Below are positions 1 through 6,206 of a stretch of 7,193 bases of DNA, piece by piece. Origin of the DNA: an uncultured Flavobacteriaceae bacterium (GTDB lineage: Bacteria; Bacteroidota; Bacteroidia; Flavobacteriales; Flavobacteriaceae); contig CALGUD010000088.1 in the NCBI GenBank assembly GCA_937901915.1, positions 1-7,193 of the forward strand, written 5' to 3'. The notes beneath the pieces are model-generated. The model worked only from the letters and a program-made list of their open reading frames with translations. It was not told the origin of the DNA and made no database searches. Numbering within the stretch: the stretch's first letter is position 1; each line of letters starts with the position of its first letter. The position numbers were made by a program, and so were the translations under genes.

Positions 1-156
1 TGTAGAGTTGTACCCAATTAACCAATAACAATTTAACAGCTGCTGGTCCCCAAATCACATTGCTTTATTAGAAATATTTGTGTAATCCGAGGCAAAAAGG
101 TGAGCAGAGTTCAGAGTGCTAAGTGTAGAGTTGTATCCAATTAACCAATAACAATT
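1..156. repeat. 33-bp direct repeat, two copies
   Basis: Copies lie at 1-33 and 124-156 and begin with tgtagagttgta. They differ at one base (c13 versus t136), and similarity continues a few bases further if one base is skipped. The second copy runs into the left arm of the compound inverted repeat at 152-218. All frames in and between the copies are closed by frequent stops, so this is not coding. The first copy starts at base 1, so the unit may extend left of the window. I infer a duplicated intergenic repeat. With only two copies and a 90-bp interval it does not look like a CRISPR array. Confidence 0.7.
76..98. repeat. Degenerate dispersed-type intergenic repeat
   Basis: The segment contains taatccgaggcaaaaa (83-98). 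From memory it resembles a short intergenic sequence common in Bacteroidota genomes, of the type gtgtaattcgtggcaaaaa, with a few substitutions. The resemblance is recalled and not searched. Nothing suggests that it is translated. Confidence 0.25.
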
Positions 157-218
157 AACTTAATAACTTTAAAAAGGTGGCTGAGGCTCTCGAAGCCACC
201 TGGTTATTAAGTTAATTG
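152..218. repeat. Compound inverted repeat (nested hairpin)
   Basis: The outer arms 152-167 and 203-218 are perfect 16-bp reverse complements and AT-rich (core ttaacttaataac / gttattaagttaa). Inside them, 175-182 (aggtggct) and 194-201 (agccacct) form a perfect GC-rich 8-bp stem around an 11-base loop, in which gag/ctc could pair again. Seven unpaired bases on the left (168-174) face one on the right (202). A T-rich stretch (223-231) follows on the plus strand. It could terminate a gene left of the window or be a palindromic intergenic repeat. No gene lies next to it within the window except the tRNA 140 bp downstream. Confidence 0.7.
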
Positions 219-310
219 GTTGTTAGTTTTTATGTTACAAGTTGTAGCTTGTAAAAAGAAAAAAATGAGTTAAAGCAAATTATTTATTGTTGCATTTATG
301 CCTATATTTG

Positions 311-342
311 CTTGCAGAGAACAAAAATATATACTAATATTG
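311..342 (+). promoter_or_regulatory. Probable promoter of the tRNA gene
   Basis: CTTG at 311-314 and TAATATTG at 335-342 are separated by 20 bp. They match the Bacteroidota -33 (TTTG) and -7 (TAnnTTTG) elements with one mismatch each. Transcription would start around 347-350, giving a precursor leader of about ten bases before the tRNA. A second, perfect -7 box (TATATTTG, 303-310) lies just upstream but has no well-spaced -33 partner that I can see. Confidence 0.45.
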
Positions 343-358
343 CACTCCAAAATTTATA

Positions 359-432
359 GGTCCTATAGCTCAGCTGGTTAGAGCACCTGACTCATAATCA
401 GGGGGTCCATGGTTCGAGCCCATGTGGGACCA
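359..432 (+). tRNA. tRNA with anticodon CAT (elongator Met, or Ile2)
   Basis: The cloverleaf is complete. The acceptor stem pairs 359-365 with 425-431 (one T-G wobble), the D arm is gctc/gagc, the anticodon stem is cctga/tcagg around the loop ctcataa with anticodon CAT at 393-395, the variable loop is gggtc, and the T arm is catgg/ccatg around ttcgagc. A432 is the discriminator base. The next bases are cga, so CCA is not encoded and must be added by tRNA nucleotidyltransferase. The paired G1-C72 end argues against the initiator tRNA. The choice between elongator Met and lysidine-modified Ile2 is open. C4-G69 and C5-G68 are the pairs that E. coli TilS favours in tRNA-Ile2, but automatic annotation would normally call this gene tRNA-Met. 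Confidence 0.96.
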
Positions 433-444
433 CGAAGTGGGAGC

Positions 445-472
445 AAAGCCTGGCGTAAGCCGGGCTTTTTTT
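445..472 (+). terminator. Rho-independent terminator of the tRNA gene
   Basis: An 8-bp stem (agcctggc 447-454, gccgggct 459-466, one T-G wobble) closes a GTAA tetraloop. It is followed directly by a run of T to 472. It lies 14 bases past the tRNA and should end the single-gene tRNA transcript, separating it from rbfA. Confidence 0.85.
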
Positions 473-520
473 ATGGAAGTTTTTGACCTGACTTTTAGAT
501 CAGTCCATTTTATTAAAATG

Positions 521-552
521 AGACCTCACAGGTTTCAAAACCTGTGAGGTCT
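521..552. repeat. Perfect palindromic intergenic repeat
   Basis: Arms 521-535 (agacctcacaggttt) and 538-552 (aaacctgtgaggtct) are perfect 15-bp reverse complements with a two-base spacer (ca). No U-tract follows on the plus strand, so it is a poor plus-strand terminator. On the minus strand the hairpin is followed by a T-rich but interrupted stretch. I recall nearly identical gacctcacaggttt palindromes between genes in many Bacteroidota genomes, so a dispersed REP-like element is the likeliest explanation. It sits 17 bp upstream of the likely rbfA promoter. Confidence 0.8.
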
Positions 553-568
553 TAGAAAAAATAACCAA

Positions 569-598
569 TTTACTGTAATCAATATTATTGTACTTTTG
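569..598 (+). promoter_or_regulatory. Promoter of the rbfA-permease operon
   Basis: TACTTTTG at 591-598 is a perfect match to the Bacteroidota -7 box TAnnTTTG. TTTA at 569-572 is a weak -33 element at 18-bp spacing. The box ends only four bases before the rbfA ATG (603), so transcription should start at or within a few bases of the start codon. Confidence 0.6.
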
Positions 599-602
599 CA
601 GT

Positions 603-995
603 ATGGAAACAAACAGGCAAAAAAAAATTGGAGGGGTTATTCAGAAAGATTTAGCTGATATACTCCAGGGGATTCTAAGGAACAATGGTGTTATGGGGAT
701 TTTGGTGTCTGTTACCAAAGTATATGTTACCACCGATTTATCCGAGGCCAAGGTCTATTTAAGTATTTTTCCAAACAAAAATGCCGAAAAACTGATTGAG
801 GAAATGAAGTTACAGCAATCCGCCATTAAACATGAATTGGCGCAACGTACAAGGCATCAGCTCCGAAGGGTACCTGAACTACAGTTTTACTTGGATGATT
901 CCCTGGAATATATTGACAATATCGATAAATCGCTTAAACGGACAGAAGATCCTATTAACAATCCGGATCTCTTAGCAAAAAGGAAGAAAACATAA
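603..995 (+). CDS. rbfA: 30S ribosome-binding factor A
   Basis: RbfA is a small cytoplasmic type II KH-domain protein that binds the pre-30S subunit near the 5' end of 16S rRNA and helps its late maturation, notably in the cold. The protein is 130 residues, normal for the family. It has a lysine-rich N-terminus (METNRQKKIG), the conserved core around 34-55 (VSVTKV, then the AKVYLSIFP strand), and the C-terminal helix-strand signature around 85-100 ending in RRVPELQFYLDDS, diagnostic for RbfA. A basic tail (AKRKKT) ends it. I chose ATG 603 because the family starts there; the reading frame also opens at TTG 588, but that falls ahead of and inside the -7 box. There is no Shine-Dalgarno sequence. 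It is the first gene of an operon with the permease, whose start lies two bases past this stop. Confidence 0.95.
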   Translation: METNRQKKIGGVIQKDLADILQGILRNNGVMGILVSVTKVYVTTDLSEAKVYLSIFPNKNAEKLIEEMKLQQSAIKHELAQRTRHQLRRVPELQFYLDDSLEYIDNIDKSLKRTEDPINNPDLLAKRKKT

Positions 996-997
996 TC

Positions 998-2197
998 TTG
1001 AATTTTCCATTTTACATAGCCAAAAGATATTTAATCTCTAAAAGCAGCCAAAATGCTGTAAATATTATCAATATGGTCACCTTCGTGGTGGTTGTAATAG
1101 GTGCTGCTGCACTGTTTATTGTCTTATCCGGCTTTGCCGGGTTAAAAACTTTTAGTCTTTCGTTCACAAACACTTTTGATCCCGATTTAAAAGCACTGGC
1201 TGCTTCAGGTAAGTTTTTTAATATTACCGAAAATGAAGAGGATCAATTAAAAAACTTAAACGGGTTAGCTGCTTACTCTAAAGAAATTGAAGAACGTGTT
1301 TACCTTGATTACAAACAAAAAAGCCACTTGCCTTTTATTAAAGGTGTTGATAATGCATATAATCGCGTAACCGGTATAGACAGCATCGTTTTTTATGGAG
1401 AATGGCTTAATGATAATCCCGATCAGGTTGTTACGGGAATTGGTATTTCTAACACTTTAGGCCTGGCTGTAAACGACAATTTCAATTTGCTTAAAATACT
1501 GGCGCCAAAACCCGGCAAGGGAAGCGTAACCGGGCAGGTAAAACCCTACAACGAATTATATGTGACAGCTCGTGGTATTTACGCCATAAACGAAGAACTG
1601 GATAAAAAATATGTTTTTGCTCACCTTTCAACAGTTCAGGATTTACTTGAAAAAGAAAGAAACCAGATCACAGGGATTAATTTTAAACTCTCACCCAATG
1701 CAGATGAAGAGACTGTAAAAGCAAATATTCAGGATATATTTAAAAATAAAATAGAAATTAAAAACAGGGCCCAACTTAATGATGCCCTTTACCGGATGCT
1801 CAACACTGAAAATCTGGCCATTTATCTCATTTTTACTTTAGTCCTTATTATTGCCCTTTTTAACGTAGTCGGAGCCATTATTATGATGATACTCGACAAA
1901 AGAAGTAATTTAAAAACCCTTTTCAGTATGGGGCTAACCATAAAAGAACTAAGAAGGATTTTCTTTTTGCAGGGAATACTGGTTACAACCGCAGGGGGTA
2001 TGTTGGGAATTATTATTGGTTCGGTTTTAACATGGATACAAGCTACGACCGGAATTATACGAATTACACCCTCAATACCCTATCCTATGGAATTTAAATT
2101 GTTGGATGTAGTAATTGTACTCACTACCATTATTGTACTGGGATTAATTGCATCTAAAATTGCTTCCAGTAGAATTAACAAGCGGTTAATCGCTTAG
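998..2197 (+). CDS. LolC/LolE-type ABC transporter permease (FtsX family)
   Basis: This is an inner-membrane subunit of a probable lipoprotein-releasing system, which passes mature lipoproteins from the inner membrane to a carrier. At 399 residues it matches LolC/LolE. The topology is the MacB/LolE kind: TM1 about 24-48 (ending LSGFAGLK), a large periplasmic domain about 50-270, then TM2 about 273-298, TM3 about 321-346 and TM4 about 369-388. Between TM2 and TM3 the cytoplasmic loop DKRSNLKTLFSMGLT is the typical coupling segment that contacts the ATPase. No ATPase is encoded here, so a LolD partner must be elsewhere. The start is TTG at 998. The MNFPFYIAKRYL N-terminus is what relatives have, and no in-frame ATG occurs before residue 26. 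It lies two bases after rbfA, so translation is probably coupled. The choice between LolC and LolE cannot be made; one homologue may do both jobs. Confidence 0.88.
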   Translation: MNFPFYIAKRYLISKSSQNAVNIINMVTFVVVVIGAAALFIVLSGFAGLKTFSLSFTNTFDPDLKALAASGKFFNITENEEDQLKNLNGLAAYSKEIEERVYLDYKQKSHLPFIKGVDNAYNRVTGIDSIVFYGEWLNDNPDQVVTGIGISNTLGLAVNDNFNLLKILAPKPGKGSVTGQVKPYNELYVTARGIYAINEELDKKYVFAHLSTVQDLLEKERNQITGINFKLSPNADEETVKANIQDIFKNKIEIKNRAQLNDALYRMLNTENLAIYLIFTLVLIIALFNVVGAIIMMILDKRSNLKTLFSMGLTIKELRRIFFLQGILVTTAGGMLGIIIGSVLTWIQATTGIIRITPSIPYPMEFKLLDVVIVLTTIIVLGLIASKIASSRINKRLIA

Positions 2198-2212
2198 AGT
2201 AAATAAAGAATT

Positions 2213-3208
2213 TTAGGGAACAAATTCATACCCTGAAAATTTTTCCAATACCTCATCAAAAGCAGCAAAAACATGAACAGCTTCATCACTGGTTACCATT
2301 TTTGACCTGTATTCTTTAAAATGCGGAACACCTTTGAAATAATTTGTATAATGACGGCGGGTTTCAAAAACACCTAACTTTTCACCTTTCCAGTCAATAG
2401 CCATTTCAAGGTGGCGACGGGCAGCCGCTACTCTTTCTTCAATTGTTGGCGGGGCCAAATGTTCACCGGTTTTAAAATAATGTTTAACTTCTTTAAAAAA
2501 CCAGGGATAACCAATACAAGCACGGCCTATCATGGCTCCGTCAAGTCCGAATTTATCACGCATTTCCATTGCTTTTTCGGGAGTATCTACATCCCCGTTC
2601 CCAAAAACAGGAATATGCATTCTGGGGTTGTTCTTAACTTCTGCTATATGCGTCCAATCTGCCTCACCCTTGTACATCTGGGCACGGGTTCTGCCGTGAA
2701 TTGAAATAGCCTTTATACCGGCATCCTGAAGCCGTTCTGCAACTTCAACAATTTTTATGGAATCATAGTCCCATCCCAACCTGGTTTTTACTGTAATTGG
2801 CAAATGAGTGTGTTTTACCATAGCTTCAGTAAGAGAAACCATAAGATCTATATCCTTTAAAATACCCGCACCTGCTCCTTTGGAAACTACTTTTTTAACC
2901 GGGCAACCAAAATTAATATCAATAATATCCGGATTGGATTTTTCCACGATCTCAACAGACCTCAACATAGAATCTAAATTGGCCCCGAAAATCTGGATAC
3001 CTACCGGCCGCTCCCTCTCATAAATGTCCAGTTTCATTGTGCTTTTAGCAGCATCGCGAATCAATCCTTCCGAAGAAATAAACTCGGTATATACCACATC
3101 AGCCCCCTGCTCTTTACATAATGCCCTGAACGGTGGGTCACTTACATCTTCCATCGGTGCTAATAATAAAGGAAAATCCCCAACTTCTATGTCTCCTATT
3201 TTTGCCAC
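2213..3208 (-). CDS. dusB: tRNA-dihydrouridine synthase B
   Basis: This is an FMN- and NADPH-dependent enzyme that reduces specific uridines in the tRNA D loop to dihydrouridine. The 331-residue protein is a TIM barrel with a C-terminal helical tRNA-binding domain. Visible landmarks are LAPMEDVSDPPFR (17-28, flavin site and family start), INFGCPVKKV (98-107) with catalytic Cys102, KTRLGW (141-146), SIHGRTRAQMYKG (169-181) with the FMN-contacting His171, GNGDV (203-207) and IGRACIGYPW (227-236). The subfamily is inferred from overall likeness; DusB is the usual Dus type in this phylum. The start is GTG at 3208: an in-frame stop lies four codons upstream and the MAKIGDIE N-terminus fits relatives. 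On the minus strand AATATTTG (3277-3270) is a one-mismatch -7 box about 60 bp upstream. Its stop faces the permease stop across 15 bp. Confidence 0.94.
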   Translation of the reverse strand: MAKIGDIEVGDFPLLLAPMEDVSDPPFRALCKEQGADVVYTEFISSEGLIRDAAKSTMKLDIYERERPVGIQIFGANLDSMLRSVEIVEKSNPDIIDINFGCPVKKVVSKGAGAGILKDIDLMVSLTEAMVKHTHLPITVKTRLGWDYDSIKIVEVAERLQDAGIKAISIHGRTRAQMYKGEADWTHIAEVKNNPRMHIPVFGNGDVDTPEKAMEMRDKFGLDGAMIGRACIGYPWFFKEVKHYFKTGEHLAPPTIEERVAAARRHLEMAIDWKGEKLGVFETRRHYTNYFKGVPHFKEYRSKMVTSDEAVHVFAAFDEVLEKFSGYEFVP

Positions 3209-3390
3209 TTTCTTATTTTATTTTTTCTGTTTTGACTGAAACAAGGCCTCAGATTTGACTGTAAAAATACAAATATTATCGCAATCCCATTATGCGTGTA
3301 GTTTTTAAGAAACTTTTAACCTAAATGCGTTTTTTTCAATGTAAATTGAAAGTAATGCCATTAAAATCAAGAGATTAACTTGCAAATACT

Positions 3391-4248
3391 ATGAAAAATA
3401 AAATTGCCATATGCCTGCTTTTCCTTTTTTCAACTTTAGCTTTACATGCTCAAACTGATTCTTTGCAAGTAGAGGAACAGGTAGATTCCGTAAAAACCAA
3501 AAAGCAAAGAATGTATATTTATAAACCTGCAATAGATATACCGCTTACTGCAGCCACTGCAGGCCTAACACTTTATAATTTCAGTCAGATTTATAGTAAG
3601 GAAAGGATCTCTGAAGAAACCCTTATGGCACTGGATCCTGATGATGTTGGTGCTTTTGACCGAAGTGCTGCCGGAAATTATGATGAAAAGGCCGAAGAGA
3701 TAAGCGACTATATGTTTTACGGAGCTATTCCGCTTCCATTAATTGCTTTTACACTCGATTCAAAAATCAGAAAGGATTACCATGTCGTAAGCTTGTTGTA
3801 CCTGGAGGCTATGTCCCTGACAGGTGTTACCTATAGCTCTTCAAATCAATTAAATGACAGGAGAAGGCCCTGGGCTTACAGTGAAAAAGCTCCTCTGGGT
3901 ACAAGAACTTCAGGGTCTACCAAAAATTCCTTTATGGCCGGGCATCCGGCATTGTTTGCAACCTCAACATTTTTCCTTGCGAAAGTATATGCCGATTATC
4001 ATCCGAATTCTTCTTTTAAATGGGTACTTTATGGAGTTGCCGGAGCATCTACATATTATATGGCACATTTAAGGGTAAAAGCAGGAAGGCATTTTCCTTC
4101 GGATGCTATTGTGGGAAGTGTTGTTGGTATGGCTTCAGGAATACTGGTTCCGCATTTTCACAAAAACAAATTGTTTAAGGACCCCAATTTAAGTATTCTC
4201 CCTTTCTCAGGTGAATTTCAGGGTTTACGGCTTTCATATACTTTTTAA
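3391..4248 (+). CDS. Secreted PAP2-family phosphatase-like protein
   Basis: This belongs to the PAP2 (type 2 phosphatidic acid phosphatase) superfamily, whose members hydrolyse phosphomonoesters or diphosphates of lipids. A signal peptide is clear (residues 1-20, KNK then a hydrophobic core, cut near LHA-Q). Motif C1 is SNQLNDRRRP (151-160), with Asn152 where the lysine of K-x6-RP is usual. C2 is FMAGH (181-185), with Ala183 in place of the usual serine of SGH but His185 kept. C3 is LRVKAGRHFPSD (227-238), keeping Arg228, His234 and Asp238. Hydrophobic segments around 109-122, 133-148, 187-200, 210-226 and 239-254 suit a membrane-associated helical bundle. The chain ends in GLRLSYTF, alternating and aromatic at the terminus. 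The substrate is unknown. It appears to stand alone. TAACTTG (3376-3382), a shortened -7 box, lies 8 bp before the ATG. Confidence 0.82.
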   Translation: MKNKIAICLLFLFSTLALHAQTDSLQVEEQVDSVKTKKQRMYIYKPAIDIPLTAATAGLTLYNFSQIYSKERISEETLMALDPDDVGAFDRSAAGNYDEKAEEISDYMFYGAIPLPLIAFTLDSKIRKDYHVVSLLYLEAMSLTGVTYSSSNQLNDRRRPWAYSEKAPLGTRTSGSTKNSFMAGHPALFATSTFFLAKVYADYHPNSSFKWVLYGVAGASTYYMAHLRVKAGRHFPSDAIVGSVVGMASGILVPHFHKNKLFKDPNLSILPFSGEFQGLRLSYTF

Positions 4249-4312
4249 TATCATGAAAAAACCAATGTTTTAAATAAGCAAATTGCGTACTTCAATATCC
4301 TGCTAAATAAAC

Positions 4313-4320
4313 TATATTTG
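4313..4320 (+). promoter_or_regulatory. -7 box of the lepA promoter
   Basis: TATATTTG matches TAnnTTTG perfectly. I see no convincing -33 box; CTTC at 4290-4293 is the best-placed candidate at 19 bp. Transcription would start near 4325, giving a leader of about 60 bases before lepA. Confidence 0.5.
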
Positions 4321-4338
4321 CAAATTGAATTTTATTAA

Positions 4339-4372
4339 AATGTTGATGGCCGGTATAGGCAAAATCAACATT
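4339..4372 (+). promoter_or_regulatory. Stem-loop in the lepA leader
   Basis: Positions 4339-4347 (aatgttgat) and 4364-4372 (atcaacatt) form a perfect 9-bp stem. Above it gcc (4349-4351) can pair with ggc (4358-4360) around the loop ggtata. The structure ends 11 bases before the lepA ATG and includes the ATG of the short leader ORF in its left arm, so it could affect translation. It has no U-tract and is not a typical terminator. Confidence 0.4.
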
Positions 4373-4387
4373 AAAAGAGCAGTATGA
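4340..4387 (+). other. Candidate 15-codon leader ORF overlapping lepA start
   Basis: An ORF reading MLMAGIGKINIKRAV begins at ATG 4340 and ends with TGA at 4385-4387. That stop overlaps the lepA start codon as ATGA (4384-4387), the usual arrangement for translational coupling or reinitiation. The peptide is basic and I recognise no homologue. It lies downstream of the predicted transcription start and its ATG falls in the left arm of the stem-loop. At this length chance is a real possibility, and there is no Shine-Dalgarno sequence. Confidence 0.3.
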
Positions 4388-6180
4388 AGCACATCAGGAA
4401 TTTTTGTATTATCGCACACATAGATCACGGGAAGAGTACTTTGGCAGACCGTTTGTTAGATTTTACCGGCTCGGTAACAGAGCGTGAAAAGCAAGATCAG
4501 TTACTAGATAGTATGGATCTGGAGCGTGAGCGTGGTATTACCATTAAAAGTCATGCTATACAAATGGATTATACCTATAAAGGGGAACAATATATTTTAA
4601 ATCTTATTGATACTCCCGGACACGTAGATTTTTCCTATGAAGTTTCCCGTTCCATAGCTGCTTGCGAAGGAGCATTACTGGTAGTGGATGCTGCCCAAAG
4701 TATCCAGGCACAAACCATTTCCAATCTGTACCTTGCTTTAGAAAACGATCTCGAAATTATTCCGGTACTTAATAAAATTGATCTACCAAGTGCAAATATC
4801 GAAGAAGTGACCGATGATATCGTTGATTTGTTGGGTTGTAAACCTGATGAAATTATACCGGCCAGTGCTAAAACCGGCATTGGAATTGAACAAATTTTAG
4901 AAGCTATTATTGAACGCATTCCTCCTCCAAAAGGAGATCCCGATGCGCCGCTTCAGGCCCTTATTTTTGATTCTGTTTACAATCCCTTCAGGGGAGTTGA
5001 AACTTATTTCAGGATTAAAAATGGTGAAATAAAAAAAGGACAAAAAATAAAATTTATAGCTACAGGCAAAACGTATTTTGCCGATGAGGTAGGAACTTTA
5101 AAATTAATTCAACATCCCAAACAAGTAGTAAGAACAGGAGATGTAGGGTATCTTATAACAGGTATTAAAGATGCCCGGGAAGTAAAGGTGGGTGACACCA
5201 TTACAGATGCTGCAAATCCTACCACAAACATGATTGAAGGTTTTGAAAATGTAAAACCAATGGTTTTTGCCGGTATTTACCCGGTTGATACCGAAGAATA
5301 TGAAGAACTACGTTCTTCTATGGAAAAACTTCAGCTTAATGATGCCTCCTTGGTTTTTACCCCGGAAAGTTCGGCTGCACTTGGTTTTGGTTTTCGTTGT
5401 GGATTTTTAGGAATGTTGCACCTTGAAATTATTCAGGAGCGGTTGGAACGTGAATTTGACATGACAGTAATAACTACAGTGCCAAACGTAAGTTATTATG
5501 CCTATACCAAAAAGAACCCGGATGAACGCATTATTGTGAACAATCCATCTGACTTGCCCGATCCTTCATCCTTAGACAGGGTTGAAGAACCATACATAAA
5601 AGCAACCATCATTACGAAATCTGATTTTGTCGGGTCAGTAATGTCACTTTGTATAGAAAAAAGAGGGCAAATCACCAATCAAACATATTTAACAACCGAC
5701 AGGGTGGAGTTAAACTTTGATATGCCCTTGGCAGAAATAGTTTTCGACTTTTACGACCGGTTAAAAACCGTATCAAAGGGATATGCTTCTTTTGACTATT
5801 CACCTATAGGAATGCGGGAGTCCAAGCTTGTGAAGGTCGATGTCCTGATAAATGCAAATTCTGTGGATGCCCTTTCTGCCTTAATTCATGTAGATAATGC
5901 ATACAATATTGGTAAAAGGATGTGCGAAAAATTACGCGAACTTATACCGAGGCAACAATTTGATATTCCGATTCAGGCCGCTATCGGGGCTAAAATTATC
6001 TCGAGGGAAACAATAAAAGCCTTGAGAAAAGATGTAACTGCAAAATGTTATGGTGGGGATATCTCACGTAAGCGTAAACTTTTAGAAAAACAGAAAAAAG
6101 GTAAAAAGCGTATGCGCCAGATCGGGAATGTAGAAATCCCTCAACAGGCATTTATGGCTGTGTTGAAATTGAATGATTAA
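4384..6180 (+). CDS. lepA: Translation elongation factor 4 (LepA GTPase)
   Basis: EF4/LepA is a ribosome-associated GTPase, proposed to back-translocate stalled ribosomes or to aid initiation and 30S biogenesis. It acts in the cytoplasm and at the membrane. The 598-residue length is standard. The GTPase motifs are all present: G1 AHIDHGKST (11-19), G2 RGIT (50-53), G3 DTPGH (76-80) with catalytic His80, G4 NKID (130-133) and G5 SAK (161-163). EF-G-like domains II, III and V follow, including the conserved SAALGFGFRCGFLGMLHLEI block. The C-terminal domain peculiar to LepA ends with KKRMRQIGNVEIPQQAF. The start at 4384 fits the family N-terminus MKHIRNFCIIAHIDHGKST, and an in-frame TAA lies at 4372-4374. 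The leader carries a -7 box, a stem-loop and a short overlapping ORF. It does not look co-transcribed with glgA, which lies 206 bp away. Confidence 0.98.
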   Translation: MKHIRNFCIIAHIDHGKSTLADRLLDFTGSVTEREKQDQLLDSMDLERERGITIKSHAIQMDYTYKGEQYILNLIDTPGHVDFSYEVSRSIAACEGALLVVDAAQSIQAQTISNLYLALENDLEIIPVLNKIDLPSANIEEVTDDIVDLLGCKPDEIIPASAKTGIGIEQILEAIIERIPPPKGDPDAPLQALIFDSVYNPFRGVETYFRIKNGEIKKGQKIKFIATGKTYFADEVGTLKLIQHPKQVVRTGDVGYLITGIKDAREVKVGDTITDAANPTTNMIEGFENVKPMVFAGIYPVDTEEYEELRSSMEKLQLNDASLVFTPESSAALGFGFRCGFLGMLHLEIIQERLEREFDMTVITTVPNVSYYAYTKKNPDERIIVNNPSDLPDPSSLDRVEEPYIKATIITKSDFVGSVMSLCIEKRGQITNQTYLTTDRVELNFDMPLAEIVFDFYDRLKTVSKGYASFDYSPIGMRESKLVKVDVLINANSVDALSALIHVDNAYNIGKRMCEKLRELIPRQQFDIPIQAAIGAKIISRETIKALRKDVTAKCYGGDISRKRKLLEKQKKGKKRMRQIGNVEIPQQAFMAVLKLND

Positions 6181-6206
6181 ACTTTCACATTATACATTTT
6201 CTGCCC

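Noticed and set aside
1..240. Repeats that could suggest a CRISPR array
   Set aside because: Only two copies with a 90-bp interval, no regular spacers and no cas genes.
273..313. 8-bp inverted repeat aagcaaat / atttgctt spanning a TATATTTG box, as a possible operator
   Set aside because: Short AT-rich arms with a 25-base gap are expected by chance, and no regulator gene is nearby.
588..602. Upstream TTG start for rbfA
   Set aside because: It would add five residues encoded within the -7 promoter box; the family begins at the ATG at 603.
2411..2704. Plus-strand open frame inside dusB
   Set aside because: It lies antisense to a conserved, well-supported gene; the translation has no recognisable features. 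The same holds for the open frames at 2808-3023 and 3024-3239.
3334..3351. 7-bp hairpin tttcaat-gtaa-attgaaa between dusB and the PAP2 gene
   Set aside because: It is AT-rich and short, with no T-tract on the appropriate side and not at a gene end; chance is likely.
3854..4072. Alternative frame inside the PAP2 gene
   Set aside because: The main frame carries the signal peptide and PAP2 motifs; this one is an incidental shadow.
4635..4919. Minus-strand open frame inside lepA
   Set aside because: It is antisense to the GTPase domain of lepA and has no independent support.
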